Below are positions 45,250 through 57,096 of a stretch of 64,000 bases of DNA, piece after piece (position 1 is the first letter of the stretch; each line of letters starts with the position of its first letter). The position numbers and the translations under genes are program-made. The notes below the pieces were generated by a model, which worked only from the letters and a program-made list of their open reading frames with translations, did not search any database and was not told the DNA's origin. The stretch comes from Hygrocybe punicea (lineage: Eukaryota > Basidiomycota > Agaricomycetes > Agaricales > Hygrophoraceae), in contig OY744469.1 in NCBI GenBank assembly GCA_963556145.1, forward strand, positions 6,606,767 to 6,670,766. Direction: 5' to 3'.

Positions 45250-48200
45250 ATGCCTCGTGCTCCCAAAGCTCGGAGGGCTCATAATCCCAACTACTTTTCG
45301 TGTCCAATTGCAAACTGCAGACGACATTTTCGTAAGAGATCCGGACTCACTAAGCACATCCGGTCGCGCCACCATGACCATGAACTTGAACGCCATGAAT
45401 ATCCTCCCTCCCCTCAGCCGCCTTCACACACCAGTATCCATGAAGGAGATCGCACCTCTAGCCATCAGTCACCTCAATCATCTGACCACGCTGGTGTAGA
45501 CGCCACACCACCCTGGGCTTCCATCGACAACGACTACCATATGCATGATGACGATGGGACTCGGAGTCCTCTTCGTGCATCGGATAATGAAAGTCTCAGC
45601 TCATCCAGCGCTGATGGCTCCCCCAATGATTCGGATGCACCGCTGGGTGATAATAATCTGGTTGAAGACGACTCGGATCCACCTCCCATTACAAGGGAGT
45701 ACCACCCTATTCTCAATGGTGAGCCCCATCCGACCGTTCAAGTTCGTCGTCAAACTAAGATCTTGCAGGGGTTCCGTGTGATCAGTTCGGCAATGATTTA
45801 CCCCCAGGTACCCCACCGCAACCACGCCGGATGCAAATGATCAAGACTGGATGCCCTATGACAGCCACTTAGAATTTGAGTTTGCAGACTTCATTTTTCG
45901 CCGCAACCAGATGTCCGCTGGTGATCTAGATACATTGCTGGATCTTTGGGCAGCTTCCTTACTCAAGCATCATGATCACCCCCCGTTCACTGATCACAAG
46001 GATCTCCACGACATGATTGATGCCACTCCTCTGGGTGATGTCCCATGGCAAAGTTTCACCACGACCTATGGCGGTACCAAGCCGGAAGAAGCTCCGCCGT
46101 GGATGGATGCTGAATATACTGCGTGGTGGCGAGATCCCCTCACCATTGTGCGAAGCATGCTTGACAACCCTGACTTTGACGGGGAGATTGACTATGTACC
46201 TGTTCACGAGTTTGATGCCAATGGAGAACGACGGTTCCTTCATTTTTTCACCAGTGATTGGGTGTGGAAACAATGTGTGAGATTATTGCGGCCGATTCAA
46301 TTACGACTTGGAACCTGATGCTTTGGCATTTTGTAAGGATAAAATAGCAGAAGACCCTGCTATGCATGGATCTACGTTTGTCCCCATCATCCTTGGAAGC
46401 GACAAAACGACGGTCTCTGTTGGCACTGGCAACAATGAATATTGGCCAGTCTATTTGTCTATTGGTAACATCCACAACAATGTTCGTCGGGCACATCGCA
46501 ATGGCCTTGCGGTGCTTGGCTTCCTTGCCATCCCGAAGAGTAAGTCGACTGTCGTGTTTACTACTACTGGCTGACTAGAAAAAAAACAGCCGACAAAGAA
46601 CACCAAAATAGTGCCCACTTCACAAAGTTCCGACGCCAGATATTTCACTCATCGCTTGCCAGGATCCTCCAGACTCTGAAGCCTGGAATGACAACTCCAG
46701 ATATTGTATGCTGTGCTGATGGCCACTTGAGACGTGCCATCTATGGCTTGGGGCCCTACATTGCAGACTACCCTGAGCAGGCCCTCCTTGCTTGCATTGT
46801 GCAGGGCTGGTGTCCAAAGTAAGTAACTGGTAATCTATTCGGTTGCCTCAGGCTTGAATCATATTGAATTAAATTCTTAGATGTACAGCACGATCTAATG
46901 ATCTTGATGGTGAAGGAGGGCATCGTACTTGTGAACATACAGAGCTGCTTGTCAGAGAACTGGAATTGGGTGTTCTATGGGATGAGTATGGTCTTGTAGG
47001 TGATGTTGTGGTAAGTACTTCCACATGTCTCATTGTCTATATGCTAACCCTACTATTCTCTTCAGCCATTCACAAATGATTTCCCTAGGGCGGATATTCA
47101 TGAACTCATTGCACCTGATATTCTTCACCAAATAATCAAAGGGACCTTTAAAGATCATCTGGTTACCTGGGTAGGAGAATATCTAGTCTTGGCTCATGGT
47201 CAAACACAAGCAGACATTATACTAGATGAGATAGATCATCGGTAAGAAATTTTGCCTCAGTTTTGTGAGTTACTCAATAAGGTGTTCCAGCATTGCAGTT
47301 GTTGCTCCATTCTCAGGTCTACGACGATTCCCTCAAGGCCGAGGGTTCAAACAATGGACTGGTGATGACTCCAAGGCACTCATGAAAGTTTGTATGATGT
47401 GGCAACTGTATCAGGCATCTACTCATGAGAAAATGACTATAGGTATACCTTCCTGCTATTGAAGGTCTTGTCCCTCAGGACATGATCCGTGCTATACGTG
47501 CCTTCCTTGAATTTTGTTACATTGTGAGACGGAATGTCATCACTGAGGCGTCGCTCAGGGAACTTCATGATGCCCTCCAACGGTTTCACACTTACCGGAA
47601 GATCTTTCAGACAACTGGTGTTCGTCCCACTGGCTTTTCTCTTCCTCGTCAGCATTCTCTCCCCCACTATTTTCTCATGATCATGTTATTTGGGGCCCCA
47701 AATGGTCTTTGCTCTTCAATTACGGAGTCCAAGCACATCAAGGCAGTAAAGGAGCCCTGGCGTCGATCAAGTCGATTTGAGGCCCTTGGCCAGATGCTAC
47801 TAATAAATCAACGGCTTGATAAACTTGCTGCATCCAGGGTTGATTTCACAAGTCGTGGGATGCTTCAGGGTTCAGTTCTGTCTGATGTGTTACATTTGTA
47901 CCATTTTTGGTCTGTATCTTCTATTGAAGTCTGACAAACCTTGCATCTCTAGGGTCCCTTAATACTGATCACACAGATATTGCTGCTTCCAACCTCAATG
48001 GAGATGATGTGGAGGAAGATGGTGTTGTTGTTGGGCCAAGGGTTCTTGCTCATGTTGACATGGGCAAAACAATTCGTATGTTGCCATGTCAGTTTCTTGA
48101 ATCTTTCTGATGTGAAACAAAAGAACGCAAAAGATCTATTGCCCAGCTGGCCCAAGAAATCAATCAACCCTATCTCCCAATTCTTATCCGCAAATTTCTG

Positions 48201-48779
48201 TTTGATCAGCTTCACCCACATGGCCCTCTCTCATCATCTGAAGTACCTCTTTCCGCATGCCCAATTGTCGATGGGAAGATTTCTGTTTATTATTCAGCCT
48301 GTGCAACATTTTTTGCACCAAGTGATCTTAGTGGTATTGGAGGTATGCGATGTGAACATATTCATGCAACACCATCATGGCGATCGAGCTATCCACGGTA
48401 CGACTGTGTTTTTGTTGACTCCGACCCAACTCAGGATGGAATGCGTGGCCTTGATGTTGTCCGTATACTCCTATTTTTTTCCTTCAAATTCCACAGCAAA
48501 TTCTACCCTTGTGCTCTGGTCCACTGGTACTCACGCATTGGAGATGAGCCTGATGAAGACACCGGCATGTGGATGATCCAACCAGAGACAGATAGTGAAG
48601 GAGACCCTTATGTCACAGTTATTCACCTTGATTGCATTATCCGTGCAGCTCACCTGATTGGGATTTGTGGTGAAGATTTTATTCCTCGTGGTTTGCAATT
48701 TCATCAATCTCTTGATGCCTTCCACAGCTTTTATGTTAACAAATTTGTTGACCACCATGCTTTTGAAATAGCATTTTGA
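45250..48779 (+). CDS. Plavaka-type transposase with N-terminal C2H2 zinc finger
   Basis: ATG 45250 opens a C2H2 finger (CPIANCRRHFRKRSGLTKHIRSRH). After a disordered acidic region come YDSHLEFEFADFIFRRNQMSAGDLDTLLDLWAASLL, LGDVPWQSF, PPWMDAEY and FVPIILGSDKTTVSVGTGNNEYWPVYLSIGNIHNNVRRAHRN. Next are KFRRQIFHSSLARILQTLKPGMTTP, YGLGPYIADYPEQALLACIVQGWCPKC, NDFPRADIHELIAPDILHQIIKGTFKDHLVTWV, LRRFPQGRGFKQWTGDDSKALMKV, and SITESKHIKAVKEPWRRSSRFEALGQMLLINQRLDKLAA. The C-terminal domain ends VNKFVDHHAFEIAF. This is the Plavaka family, related to CACTA-like elements of fungi. Frames change several times; some changes are introns, others (near 45,730-45,850 and 47,400-47,460) may be lesions. Confidence 0.8.
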
Positions 48780-49199
48780 TTGTTGAATTACTTTTTATAT
48801 ATTGTTTGATAGTTTGTGAATAGTTCTGGTGTTCTCTCATTATTGTATCATGTTCTATGGACCAGATCAATAAGATGTGAAACGGGTATACCATAGGTCC
48901 AAAATCCCAACACTGCACCCATACCCATCCCACTTGCAGACACCTTGTGAATGATGTCCACATGTCAATTGATGCACTCTGTATGTGTTTGTAAGGTGGA
49001 AATGGAAACAGGGAGCCAGGGACTTGTCACCTGTATTCTCTGTTGTCCTTGTTGCAAGCATTTGACCATCAACACCCCACCTGATAAGCTCAACCTCATT
49101 GACAAGTGCATCTGACAAGCTCAGCTGAAGAAATGTGGATCCTCTCAACAGCCTGTTGAAGTCAGTTCTTAGGCTTCCCATCCCCCTCCCAGGCCCTGG
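48780..49199. other. Spacer in the Plavaka element
   Basis: No coding pattern. A gggtatacc...cccatacccatccca patch at 48,877-48,935 resembles the ends of the nearby hAT-like elements and may be a remnant of another one. Confidence 0.35.
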
Positions 49200-50597
49200 A
49201 TGCAGGCAATGATGGTGATGAAGATGATGATGGGCATGAATGGTAACCACTGGCATGACAATCACTCTCATCATCACTCTTCTCAAGATGACTTGTCCCC
49301 TCCTCCACTCCAAATGACACCGCTGGCTCCAAAGCAATCTGCTAAAAACTGTGATGGCACCATTGACTACTACCCTGATTTGAAACCATGGCTTGAAGCA
49401 CTTGACGGCCATCCAGTTCACAACAAACATGGCAAAGCTTTCTCACACTATGCTGGCACACTTGTTGATACCCACAAGCTTTACACCATTGAGGACATTT
49501 AGGCAATGGCACAGGTACAGGTAACCCACATGGGTTGCAGGTACGGGTCCATGTTGCCTTTTTTGGTCCTGAGAAAAACCCATACCCATGGGCACAGGTC
49601 TTCATGGGTTTGGGACACTCCCAAGTACTTGTAAGTGTAGACCTGTTTTAACACTCCTGCTAACGTATCTATGCTATGACTAGGCATCCTTTGCCCTGCG
49701 AGTGTCGTCACTCGATGAATACTGTGACATCAGGTCACCACATGACCCAACTTGAAGTCACTCACAACCAACAGAATGACAACAACAATGAACAATGGAC
49801 AAGGACAGACAATGGACAATGATGGACAATGGACAACATTCAAGATGATGAGTGATGGGAAATGGCTGGGCTGGTGGTGCTCCCACCACCTGGCCTGCAG
49901 GTGCATATTTGCCAGACCCTGCTTGTTTCACAGCTAATATTCTGTTCTGATCTTAGGGACAAAAAAGTTGTCTCAACGATGTTCGTTCGTGAAGGTGACG
50001 ACTTAGGAGAACAAGAATGAGACTCGCCCATGTGTTCTCGACACTAGTGAGAACAGGCCCAGGAATGACACAGAGACTGAGCCCCACCCCTTCGTTCCCA
50101 AACGCCGCCTCACCCTTGACCTGCTGGATGTTGAGTCAGACACCCATCCCCATCCTCAAGGACAAGATTAGCATTGCCATGCCACCCACCCACAAGAACC
50201 CAACCTGCCATGTGGTTCCCAGCCCCCTCACTCCTCGCATTTGCACAGCGCCATATCAATTGATATGCGTGTCAGCAATGTGAGGTAGATATGAGCTGGA
50301 ACCTGCCAGGTTTCCTGCATGAGTCAATACCAACACCTGACCCGCCACTACTCACCATCTACCCACTGAAAAAAGACCCATAGGTAGACAGGTATGGGTT
50401 GGAGCGGGTCCGGGTTTGGGTCAGCTTTGGGACACCTGTGGGTATACCCGTTGTTGCCTAAGGACATTGCCTTTTTGAATGGAATGGAGTTGGCAGTTAT
50501 TGGGGAGATGGAATTTGGGTTGGCAGCTTGGATTCTTTGTTTTGCAAAGGAGGATATGGCTTTATTGGAGAGGAAGAAATGGGTGTGGCATCAATAA
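49200..50597 (+). pseudogene. SAM-like accessory gene fragment, split by element 3
   Basis: A Met/His-rich start (AMMVMKMMMGMNG; SHHHSSQDD) is followed by YYPDLKPWLEALDGHPVHNKHGKAFSHYAGTLVDTHKLYTIEDI, then the element (49500-50460), then AFLNGMELAVIGEMEFGLAAWILCFAKEDMALLERK. Removing the element and one target duplication rejoins the frame. It parallels the C-terminal half of the accessory gene at 27,617-29,325, including the Met/His-rich linker and the SAM-like domain. Confidence 0.7.
49500..50460. mobile_element. hAT-like non-autonomous element 3 (TSD AGGACATT)
   Basis: Termini TAGGCAA in inverted orientation. Target duplication AGGACATT is perfect (49492-49499, 50461-50468). Inside are gggtatggg-type subterminal words, an acaatggac microsatellite (about 49,780-49,850) and the same exon-donor-like module (about 49,862-49,902) seen in element 2. 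Confidence 0.88.
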
Positions 50598-50779
50598 TTA
50601 GAAATTTATTTCATCCCATGGACCACTTCTCAAATTGTTGTTGTAGTCATTTTAGAATCAAATTTGTTTTTGACATGACTACATTGAAGTGTTTGCATTT
50701 GCACTGATCTCTCCCTCTGCTTACATGCAACAGTGCCACCTTACTGATAACAACCAATACTGGTGTCCCATGTTTGCCT

Positions 50780-53280
50780 ATGATATTCACCTGTCATCGG
50801 CTGAAATTTCTGTCCCTACATTCCAGTGGGGAAGGTTCTGATGGTATGGAGGAGGAGTTGGTAGAGGACATACAGATGGGTGAGCCAGAGACCACTAAGA
50901 ATCCCAATGGTGATGCTAGACCAATGGACATTCAGACTCTCATAACTATGCCTGCTCCTTCCTCTGTTCCTGCTGCTGCGTTGAGCACAACCATTGAATC
51001 AATTCCTGTTTCTACTTCATATACTACTCTAAATAACTGTTGTCCGATCAACGACTCAGATGACCTGAAACCTCCCCATGCAAAGAGAGCCAGGGGACAT
51101 TCTGATGTTGATCAAGCATCATTTACCAATGTAAGCTCACCTTGTTTTGTGTGCTGCTGCAATTTTAGATTCTAAGGTCTGCCACTCCACCTCCAGCATT
51201 TATCTCTTCAGAGCCCAATAATGACACTGCACCCATTAACAGCATCACACGCCCCCTTCCTTCTGGCACCTGTTGATGCTCAGTATAGCCAAATTCCATT
51301 TCTGTCAGTCAACCATCCACAGTCTGAAAAAGCTGAAGGATGCTGGTCCTTTCCTTCATCCAGTTGATCCGATCGCTCTTAACATTCCACATTACCCTTC
51401 CATTATCAAGACACCAATGAACTTTTCAACAATTGAGCAGAAACTCATTTCTTCCAATCCAACCAAGCCTGACCCCAATTCACAAAATCCTTGGTATCAT
51501 CATGTCAATGAGTTCATTGCAGATGTACAGCTTATTTTTAGTAACTGTATCACTTTCAATGGGCTGGATCATGATGGGTAAATGCATTGAGGAAGTGTTC
51601 AATGAGCAAGTCAAGCAAATGTCAGCAGCCCTTGAAGTAAGTCTGGTTTCAGTTTTTCAGTACCCATTTTGAGATAATTTTGCAGCCTAAACCATTGGTT
51701 GTCAAAAAACCTATCACACTTCCTATTCCACCTAAGAAAAATCAGCCTACGAGACATACAGCGACTTATGTAGGTGGTTGGAACATGAAACTGTTGGGAG
51801 GCCCAAGTGAGAGATTCACCCACCCCCTCCCAAGACCTGCCTTATGCAGATGTTCCTAAGAAACATCAGAATAACAAAATGGTCAAGGACAACAGGAAGC
51901 AGTCACAGATGAAAATTTGTCTGAAGGTACTGCAAGACCTTTATTGTAAACAGCAATCTGCTCATTTTATGAACCTGTTGGTATGTCTATTACACTTCAT
52001 ATCTCGGAACATGAAGCTGATCATTGTAGATTGAGTCATGCTTGACATCCCAACATATCCAAAAGTTGTCAAGAAGCCCATGGATTTATCCACCATGCAG
52101 AAAAAGCTAGAGAATCATGAGTACTCCACCACTCAAAAGTTCTCTGACAACTTTAAACTGATAATACATAACTGCTTCCACTTCAACCCTTCTGGCACAC
52201 CTGTGAATCAGGCAGGAATCAAGCTGCAACACTTGTTTGACAACAAGTGGAAGTCTTTGCCCCCACTTCATGAGATCACCAATGAAGGTAATGAAGATAA
52301 TGATAATGATAGTGAGGAGGATTGGCTTGTGCATGACAATCTATTGCTTGTTTTAGATCACCGTTGATCCTCCATAGGTGCTATTGCTGCAATGAAAAAT
52401 CAGATTGAGACAATGAGGGATAGTCTCGCTGTGCTCATAGGAGACAAGCAACCAAAGAAGAAGGACAAGCAAGACAAAGTTGCCCCTGTTGCTTCATCTT
52501 CCAAAGCCCACAGTAAAGGGTCTAAGCAGACTCCTAGCAAAAGAAGCCAGTTACCGGTGATGATGTGTTGACATTTGAGTGAAAGAGGGACCTTAGCAAA
52601 ACTGGATGGTGTCAAGCTGGAAAGGTGATCCAGATTATTCATGAAGGTGTACCAGTAGTGATTGGCATGGGTATGGCAACCTGCACAGGTCATTGGTATG
52701 GGTAGCCACGGGTATGGGTATGGGGACAATTCTCCTACCTGTGAGCTCTATTTTTAAGCCCCATATCGTCCAAAAGGGGCAAGTATTGGGTGAGTTATGA
52801 TCAAAACAATGAAGAATGGTTGTTTTGATCATAACTCACCCAATACTTGACCCTTTTGGATGATCCAGGCCTCAAAATGATGGGTAAACCTGCTGGATCA
52901 TAGGTACAGGTAGCTGCGGGTACGAGTACAGGTATAGTGCCAATTCCCACAGGTTACCTATGCCAATCATTATGTACCAGGGATAATAGATGTATGTCTA
53001 ACATTTTTTTATTCCAAATCACCTGACTCATGAGCCAAGTATGGAGGAGATTGAGTTGGAGATCCAATGGTCCTTACAAAATTGTTCAACTTTGTACTTC
53101 ACCCCTTGCAGACCAATACCACGACACAAATAAGGACTGGTAAGGGTACAGGCACAGGTGGGCTCAAGTAGAACAGCATGGATGAAGATGCAGAGGCAGA
53201 GAAGATCCAACAACTAGAAGAATGGATGCTGCTCTTCAAGGGCAATGGAGCTGATCATACACCTACTGCAGCTAGCTAGT
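50780..53280 (+). pseudogene. BET double-bromodomain protein (BDF1/BRD-like), captured and broken
   Basis: In order: KPPHAKRARGHSDVDQASF; bromodomain 1 (SLKKLKDAGPFLHPVDPIALNIPHYPSIIKTPMNFSTIEQKL...FSNCITFNG); a degraded linker around LPRPALCRC; bromodomain 2 (LDIPTYPKVVKKPMDLSTMQKKLENHEY...NCFHFNPSGTPVNQAGIKLQHLFDNKWKSLPP). Then come AAMKNQIETMRDSLAVLIG, the NET/ET start (DVLTFE, then VIQIIHEGVP in shifted frames), and after element 4 EEIELEI and a tail MDEDAEAEKIQQLEEWM. BET proteins bind acetylated histones and recruit transcription factors. Several frameshifts and stops show it is not functional as written. It lies between the transposase and the right end of the 15-kb element. Confidence 0.8.
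52656..52972. mobile_element. hAT-like non-autonomous element 4 (TSD TGTACCAG)
   Basis: 317 bp with TAGTGATTGGCAT at the left and the complement of TAATGATTGGCAT at the right. Perfect 8-bp duplication TGTACCAG (52648-52655, 52973-52980). Inside, a 25-bp inverted pair ttgatcataactcaccc at 52,793-52,845. It interrupts the NET domain of the BET gene. Confidence 0.9.
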
Positions 53281-54980
53281 TCACAAATGATTTTTCTGGT
53301 CTCCTTGCCTACACTTTGATGATGTTTGCTTGAACTGCTTCCAATCAACCTTCTGGTGGTCAAGCATGCTGCACTGGTAGTTCAACCACAAGTTTAATTG
53401 TGAAGGATCTGTGATACATCTTGTGTGAGTTACAACATTATGTCAAAGTAATGGCAAAGGTGAATTTTACAAATATCCACAGTGATGAAACCATCCTAGT
53501 AGTAGTAGTACTGATACATCACACCAATCAACCAGAGTCCATCTCTGACACCACCAGTAACTCTTACCTCCCATGTGGCCCCCCCAGGGTACTGCACATG
53601 ATGCACCCTTCTGCCAGCTTCTTTCCCATTGTAAGGACAATCCTGGGTGCTTCACTGTCCTTGTCTGCCCACATGGTTGTCTGAGTCCTACCCCCACCCC
53701 CAAGTCCTCTGCAGACTACATCTTCACCTCCTTCACTTCCTCTTAATGAAACTCTGTCACCTCTTCCAACTTCACCCTCTTTAAACACAGATGATTTTTT
53801 GGCATCCTCTGCCCTGTTCAAACAGCAGGGCTGCCAGTGGCCAAATAAGGACCCTTGGAACAATGTGTTTACTATCCAACTCAATCACACCACAAGGTGA
53901 AAGGACAAGATGATACAGCTGAGATGGCAGAGGATATCAGAATTATGGTCCAATGATGATGATCTGGAAAAGGGGGAATGAAAGAAACAAATCATCAATT
54001 ACAAAAAATGAGCATCTCAGCTCTTCTACTTGTACTATATGATTAATGATGTATCCCATATTAACACTTTTGGACCTATTCTTTCCACAAGTCTCTGGAA
54101 TCTCTCTACCACACCTCCTTCACATCACTTCTTACCTTCAAACACCTCCAGGATTTTATCTACTATGCCTATACTTGCTACCCATACTTAACACCTTCAA
54201 GAGTAGTTGGCTCAAGGCCCCGGGCCTTGGAGACCTTGCATGCTATAGAATTACTATGGCCTCTGGTACTATTAGCAGTAGCTTTCACTCACTACTGATG
54301 CAGTCTCTTTGGCAGCAGCAGTAGCAGCCAATGGCACTACAACCAACTACATCTGGCTTGAACTCCAACTCTGTCAGTGGTATGCCTGCTGACTGTGTCA
54401 ACAACTTGAAGTTGCTGTTGCCAAGTGTTAATGTCGCTGTGGCACAACTGCTGGATACTGACTTCAAAAGTAGAATGACCCTACTGTAGCTAACTAGTTG
54501 AAAAACATCAGCAAAACCAGGGTCTGCTATGCAGCCTTATATAGCAAGTCCATAGCTATCATAGCACCTAAAGCAGCCATAGCAAGGTCTTAGGGTTTAT
54601 AGTGCTACCTAGCTTGGCACAACTTCTACAGAGTACTGTATAGCTTGGCCAGCCATCTGTAGAGGACTTCGTAGCTGAGCAGACAATCTGTTAGTACTCT
54701 ATAGCTGGCCCAGAATGTACCGGAATCACAGCCCCTGGTTGCTTTTGTTTCCCACACTTGACAAATGGTTGAAAACTGGAAATGGCAAATAAATTTTTAT
54801 AACAACAATGGCTGTAGGCTCAAGCACACAGAGACACTAATTCTCCCTTTAATCTAAGACAACCATCAACTGAGTATCCACACATGCTTTTGCCGAAGTA
54901 TGAAACCTTTCAATTCAGGTAACATATCAGAGTAATCAACGCTTCATAATATATCACTTACCGGCCTCTCTCTGCCCACC
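53281..54980. other. Spacer in the 15-kb element, unrecognised coding traces
   Basis: At 53,520-53,900 the + frames give PCGPPRVLHMMHPSASFFPIVRTILGA and, after a stop, NKDPWNNVFTIQLNHTT, which look like a decayed protein I cannot name. At 54,520-54,720 short tatagct/catagc words recur. The rest shows nothing. Confidence 0.4.
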
Positions 54981-54984
54981 ATTT

Positions 54985-55955
54985 TCAACCCTCACCAGCA
55001 GCATATGGATTTGGCATCCGCCCCCACACAGGTGTCCGACCGCCTTGGGCATATGGATTGGGAGTTTGCGAATGTCTACTTGAACCACCATAAGAGGTTC
55101 CAGAGAAACTGCTGGAGCTCCCTCCTTCAAGGAGCTCTAATTTTCCATTAGTTCTAGATGCACATGAGATTAATACAAGTGAAAACACTACAAAAAAAGC
55201 AACCAAGCTTACAGTCGTCTGAAAAGTTTCTCTTTCTCAATTGCAATGACCTTGTTGCCCGTGCATAGTTCAACACAAGCAATGGGACTAGTGTTGCCTA
55301 AAACCGGTCAACCAGGAAAAGCTGATCCCGGTCCTGAACTTTGATGCACAACCAGGGTCAGCTTTTCCTGGTTGACCGGTTTTAGGCAACACTAAATGGG
55401 ACCATTGGTATCTTTGATAGCACCCACATAGCCTTTGTGCGAACCCTGGACAACCATGACCATAACACCTATCAGCCGATCTCGTGGCCCTTGTCTCATG
55501 TTTCCAGAGCCAACCATACCTCCAGTCGGGGCTGCAAACATCAGATTCATTTTCGAGAGATCACTTCCACCTGTCTTCACCAGGTTACTCTTTGGTGCTA
55601 AAGATACCAAAGATTGAGCATATGTAACGAACACGCCACCATTTTCAATGATGTCCCGATTATGAAGGGATGCAAAAAATGATTGATGGATATGAAGGAC
55701 TCATCCTTTTCGGCCCTACAGAATTATCAATCAAGGTAAAGGAGCTATTTCTCAACATTTGCGCACCTCACCGTCAATTTCCTTCATGTTATCATTGATT
55801 CGTAGCTTGTGACCTTCAGAATCGGTTGCAATAGCTCTGCTAGAATCTTGATGCATTGAGATCTGATGAGGTTGAACAAGTTGAATTTGACCATTTTGAT
55901 CCAGCATATGGAAGGAGTCCCTCTTGGTTTTGAATATGATGCCGACAGTTTGCAT
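54985..55955 (-). pseudogene. SPT5 C-terminal fragment (KOW domains and CTR), captured
   Basis: Minus strand, in order: VGIIFKTKRDSFHMLDQNGQIQLVQPHQI, DSEGHKLRINDNMKEIDGE, VLHIHQSFFASLHNRDIIENGGVFVTYAQSL, PTGGMVGSGNMRQGPRDRLIGVMVMVVQGSHKGYVGAIKDTNGPI, element 5, then VELCTGNKVIAIEKEKLFRRL, and the repeats SQTPNPYAQGGRTPVWGRMPNPYA. These are the late KOW domains and the C-terminal repeat region of elongation factor SPT5 (DSIF/NusG family). An in-frame TGA (55701-55703) precedes VLHIHQ where Arg is expected. The N-terminal NGN domain is absent. Introns of the source gene seem retained, so capture was from DNA rather than from mRNA (inference). Confidence 0.82.
55289..55394. mobile_element. hAT-like MITE, element 5 (TSD AATGGGAC)
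   Basis: 106-bp near-perfect foldback with TAGTGTTGCCTAAAACCGGT at each end in inverted orientation. Perfect 8-bp duplication AATGGGAC (55281-55288, 55395-55402). Shares the first ten terminal bases with element 1. Inserted in the SPT5 exon at TNGPI; removal restores the frame. Confidence 0.95.
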
Positions 55956-56217
55956 GCTGTACCAAGTCTAATGTCAGGCCACCTGACATTTGCCATTGTT
56001 GCCATGGCCATCCCTTGGTGTTGGCCTATATGAGCAAGAGCTGCAGCGGGGGCACCAGTAGTCAGGATGTAATAATAATCTGCAAAAACTCATGGAAGGG
56101 CATGGGTGAACCCACTCATGCCCAATGCAACTCGTGCCATTGCTGCCATCCATGTTCACTCGCCATCTGGGAGCCTCTACATGGTCATGGGTGGGGGGAA
56201 AGGTTAGGTGGCCATCC

Positions 56218-56815
56218 CCTCATGGCCATCCCCTCATCCTCTCATCCCCTCAACCCCTCAACCCCATCTCCCTCTCCCCTCATCTCCCCCTCTGCCTCTC
56301 CCCTCATCTCCCCATCTCCCTCTCCCCTCATCTCCCCATCTCCCTCTCCCCTCATCTCCCCATCTCCCCATCCCCTCATCTCTTCATCCCCTCATCTCCC
56401 TATTCCCTTATCCCCATCTCCCCATCTCCCCAACCCCTCATGCCCATCTCCTCATCTCCCCATCCCCTCATCTCTCCATCCCCTCATCTCCCCATTCCCT
56501 CATCCCCATCCCCTCATCCCCATCCCCTCATCCCCTCATCCCCATCCCCCCATCCCCTCATCCCCATCCCCCCATCCCCTCATCCCATCTCTCATTTGGA
56601 GTCCCCCATCTCCTCATCCCCTCATCCCCATCTCCCCATCCCCTCATCCTCATCTCCTCATCTCCCCATTCCCTCATCCCCATCCCCTCATCCCCATCCC
56701 CTCATCCCCATCTCCCCATCCCCTCATCCCCATCCGGCCATCCCCTCATCCCCATCCCCATCCCTCATCCCCATCCTCCCATCCCTCATCCCCATCCCCC
56801 CATCCCCTCTGTGCA
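56218..56815. repeat. CCCCATCCCCTCAT minisatellite
   Basis: About 600 bp of tandem, slightly varied units of catcccctcatcccc and catctcccc. Open frames here on the + strand (Ser/Pro/His repeats, up to 280 codons) are repeat products, not genes. Confidence 0.95.
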
Positions 56816-57096
56816 TCTTCCCCACTGCCAGTGACAGGCCATCATCCCCTCACTTAGAGCAGTGACTTAGAGTTGTCTTGATGAAGTAGGATTCTTAGTT
56901 GTCCTTTATGCTACTTATAGTTCTTTTTCATCTTGAATTGTACTTGATTACTGCTATTAACTTATTCTGCACTTGACGTGAAGGACATCAAGTGTGGGTC
57001 AAGACTAAATGACTGTCTTGATCGTCTTAGTCATCTTAATCTGGAGATCAAGATGATTAAGTAAAATTAAGTAAAATCAGGTTTTACTGATGCGCA

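Noticed and set aside
54520..54720. Recurring tatagct/catagc words suggesting a tandem repeat or element
   Set aside because: Spacing is irregular and no boundaries or inverted ends are visible.
56015..56865. Three overlapping + strand frames of up to 280 codons rich in Ser, Pro and His
   Set aside because: They read the CCCCATCCCCTCAT minisatellite in all three frames; no gene-like composition outside the repeat.
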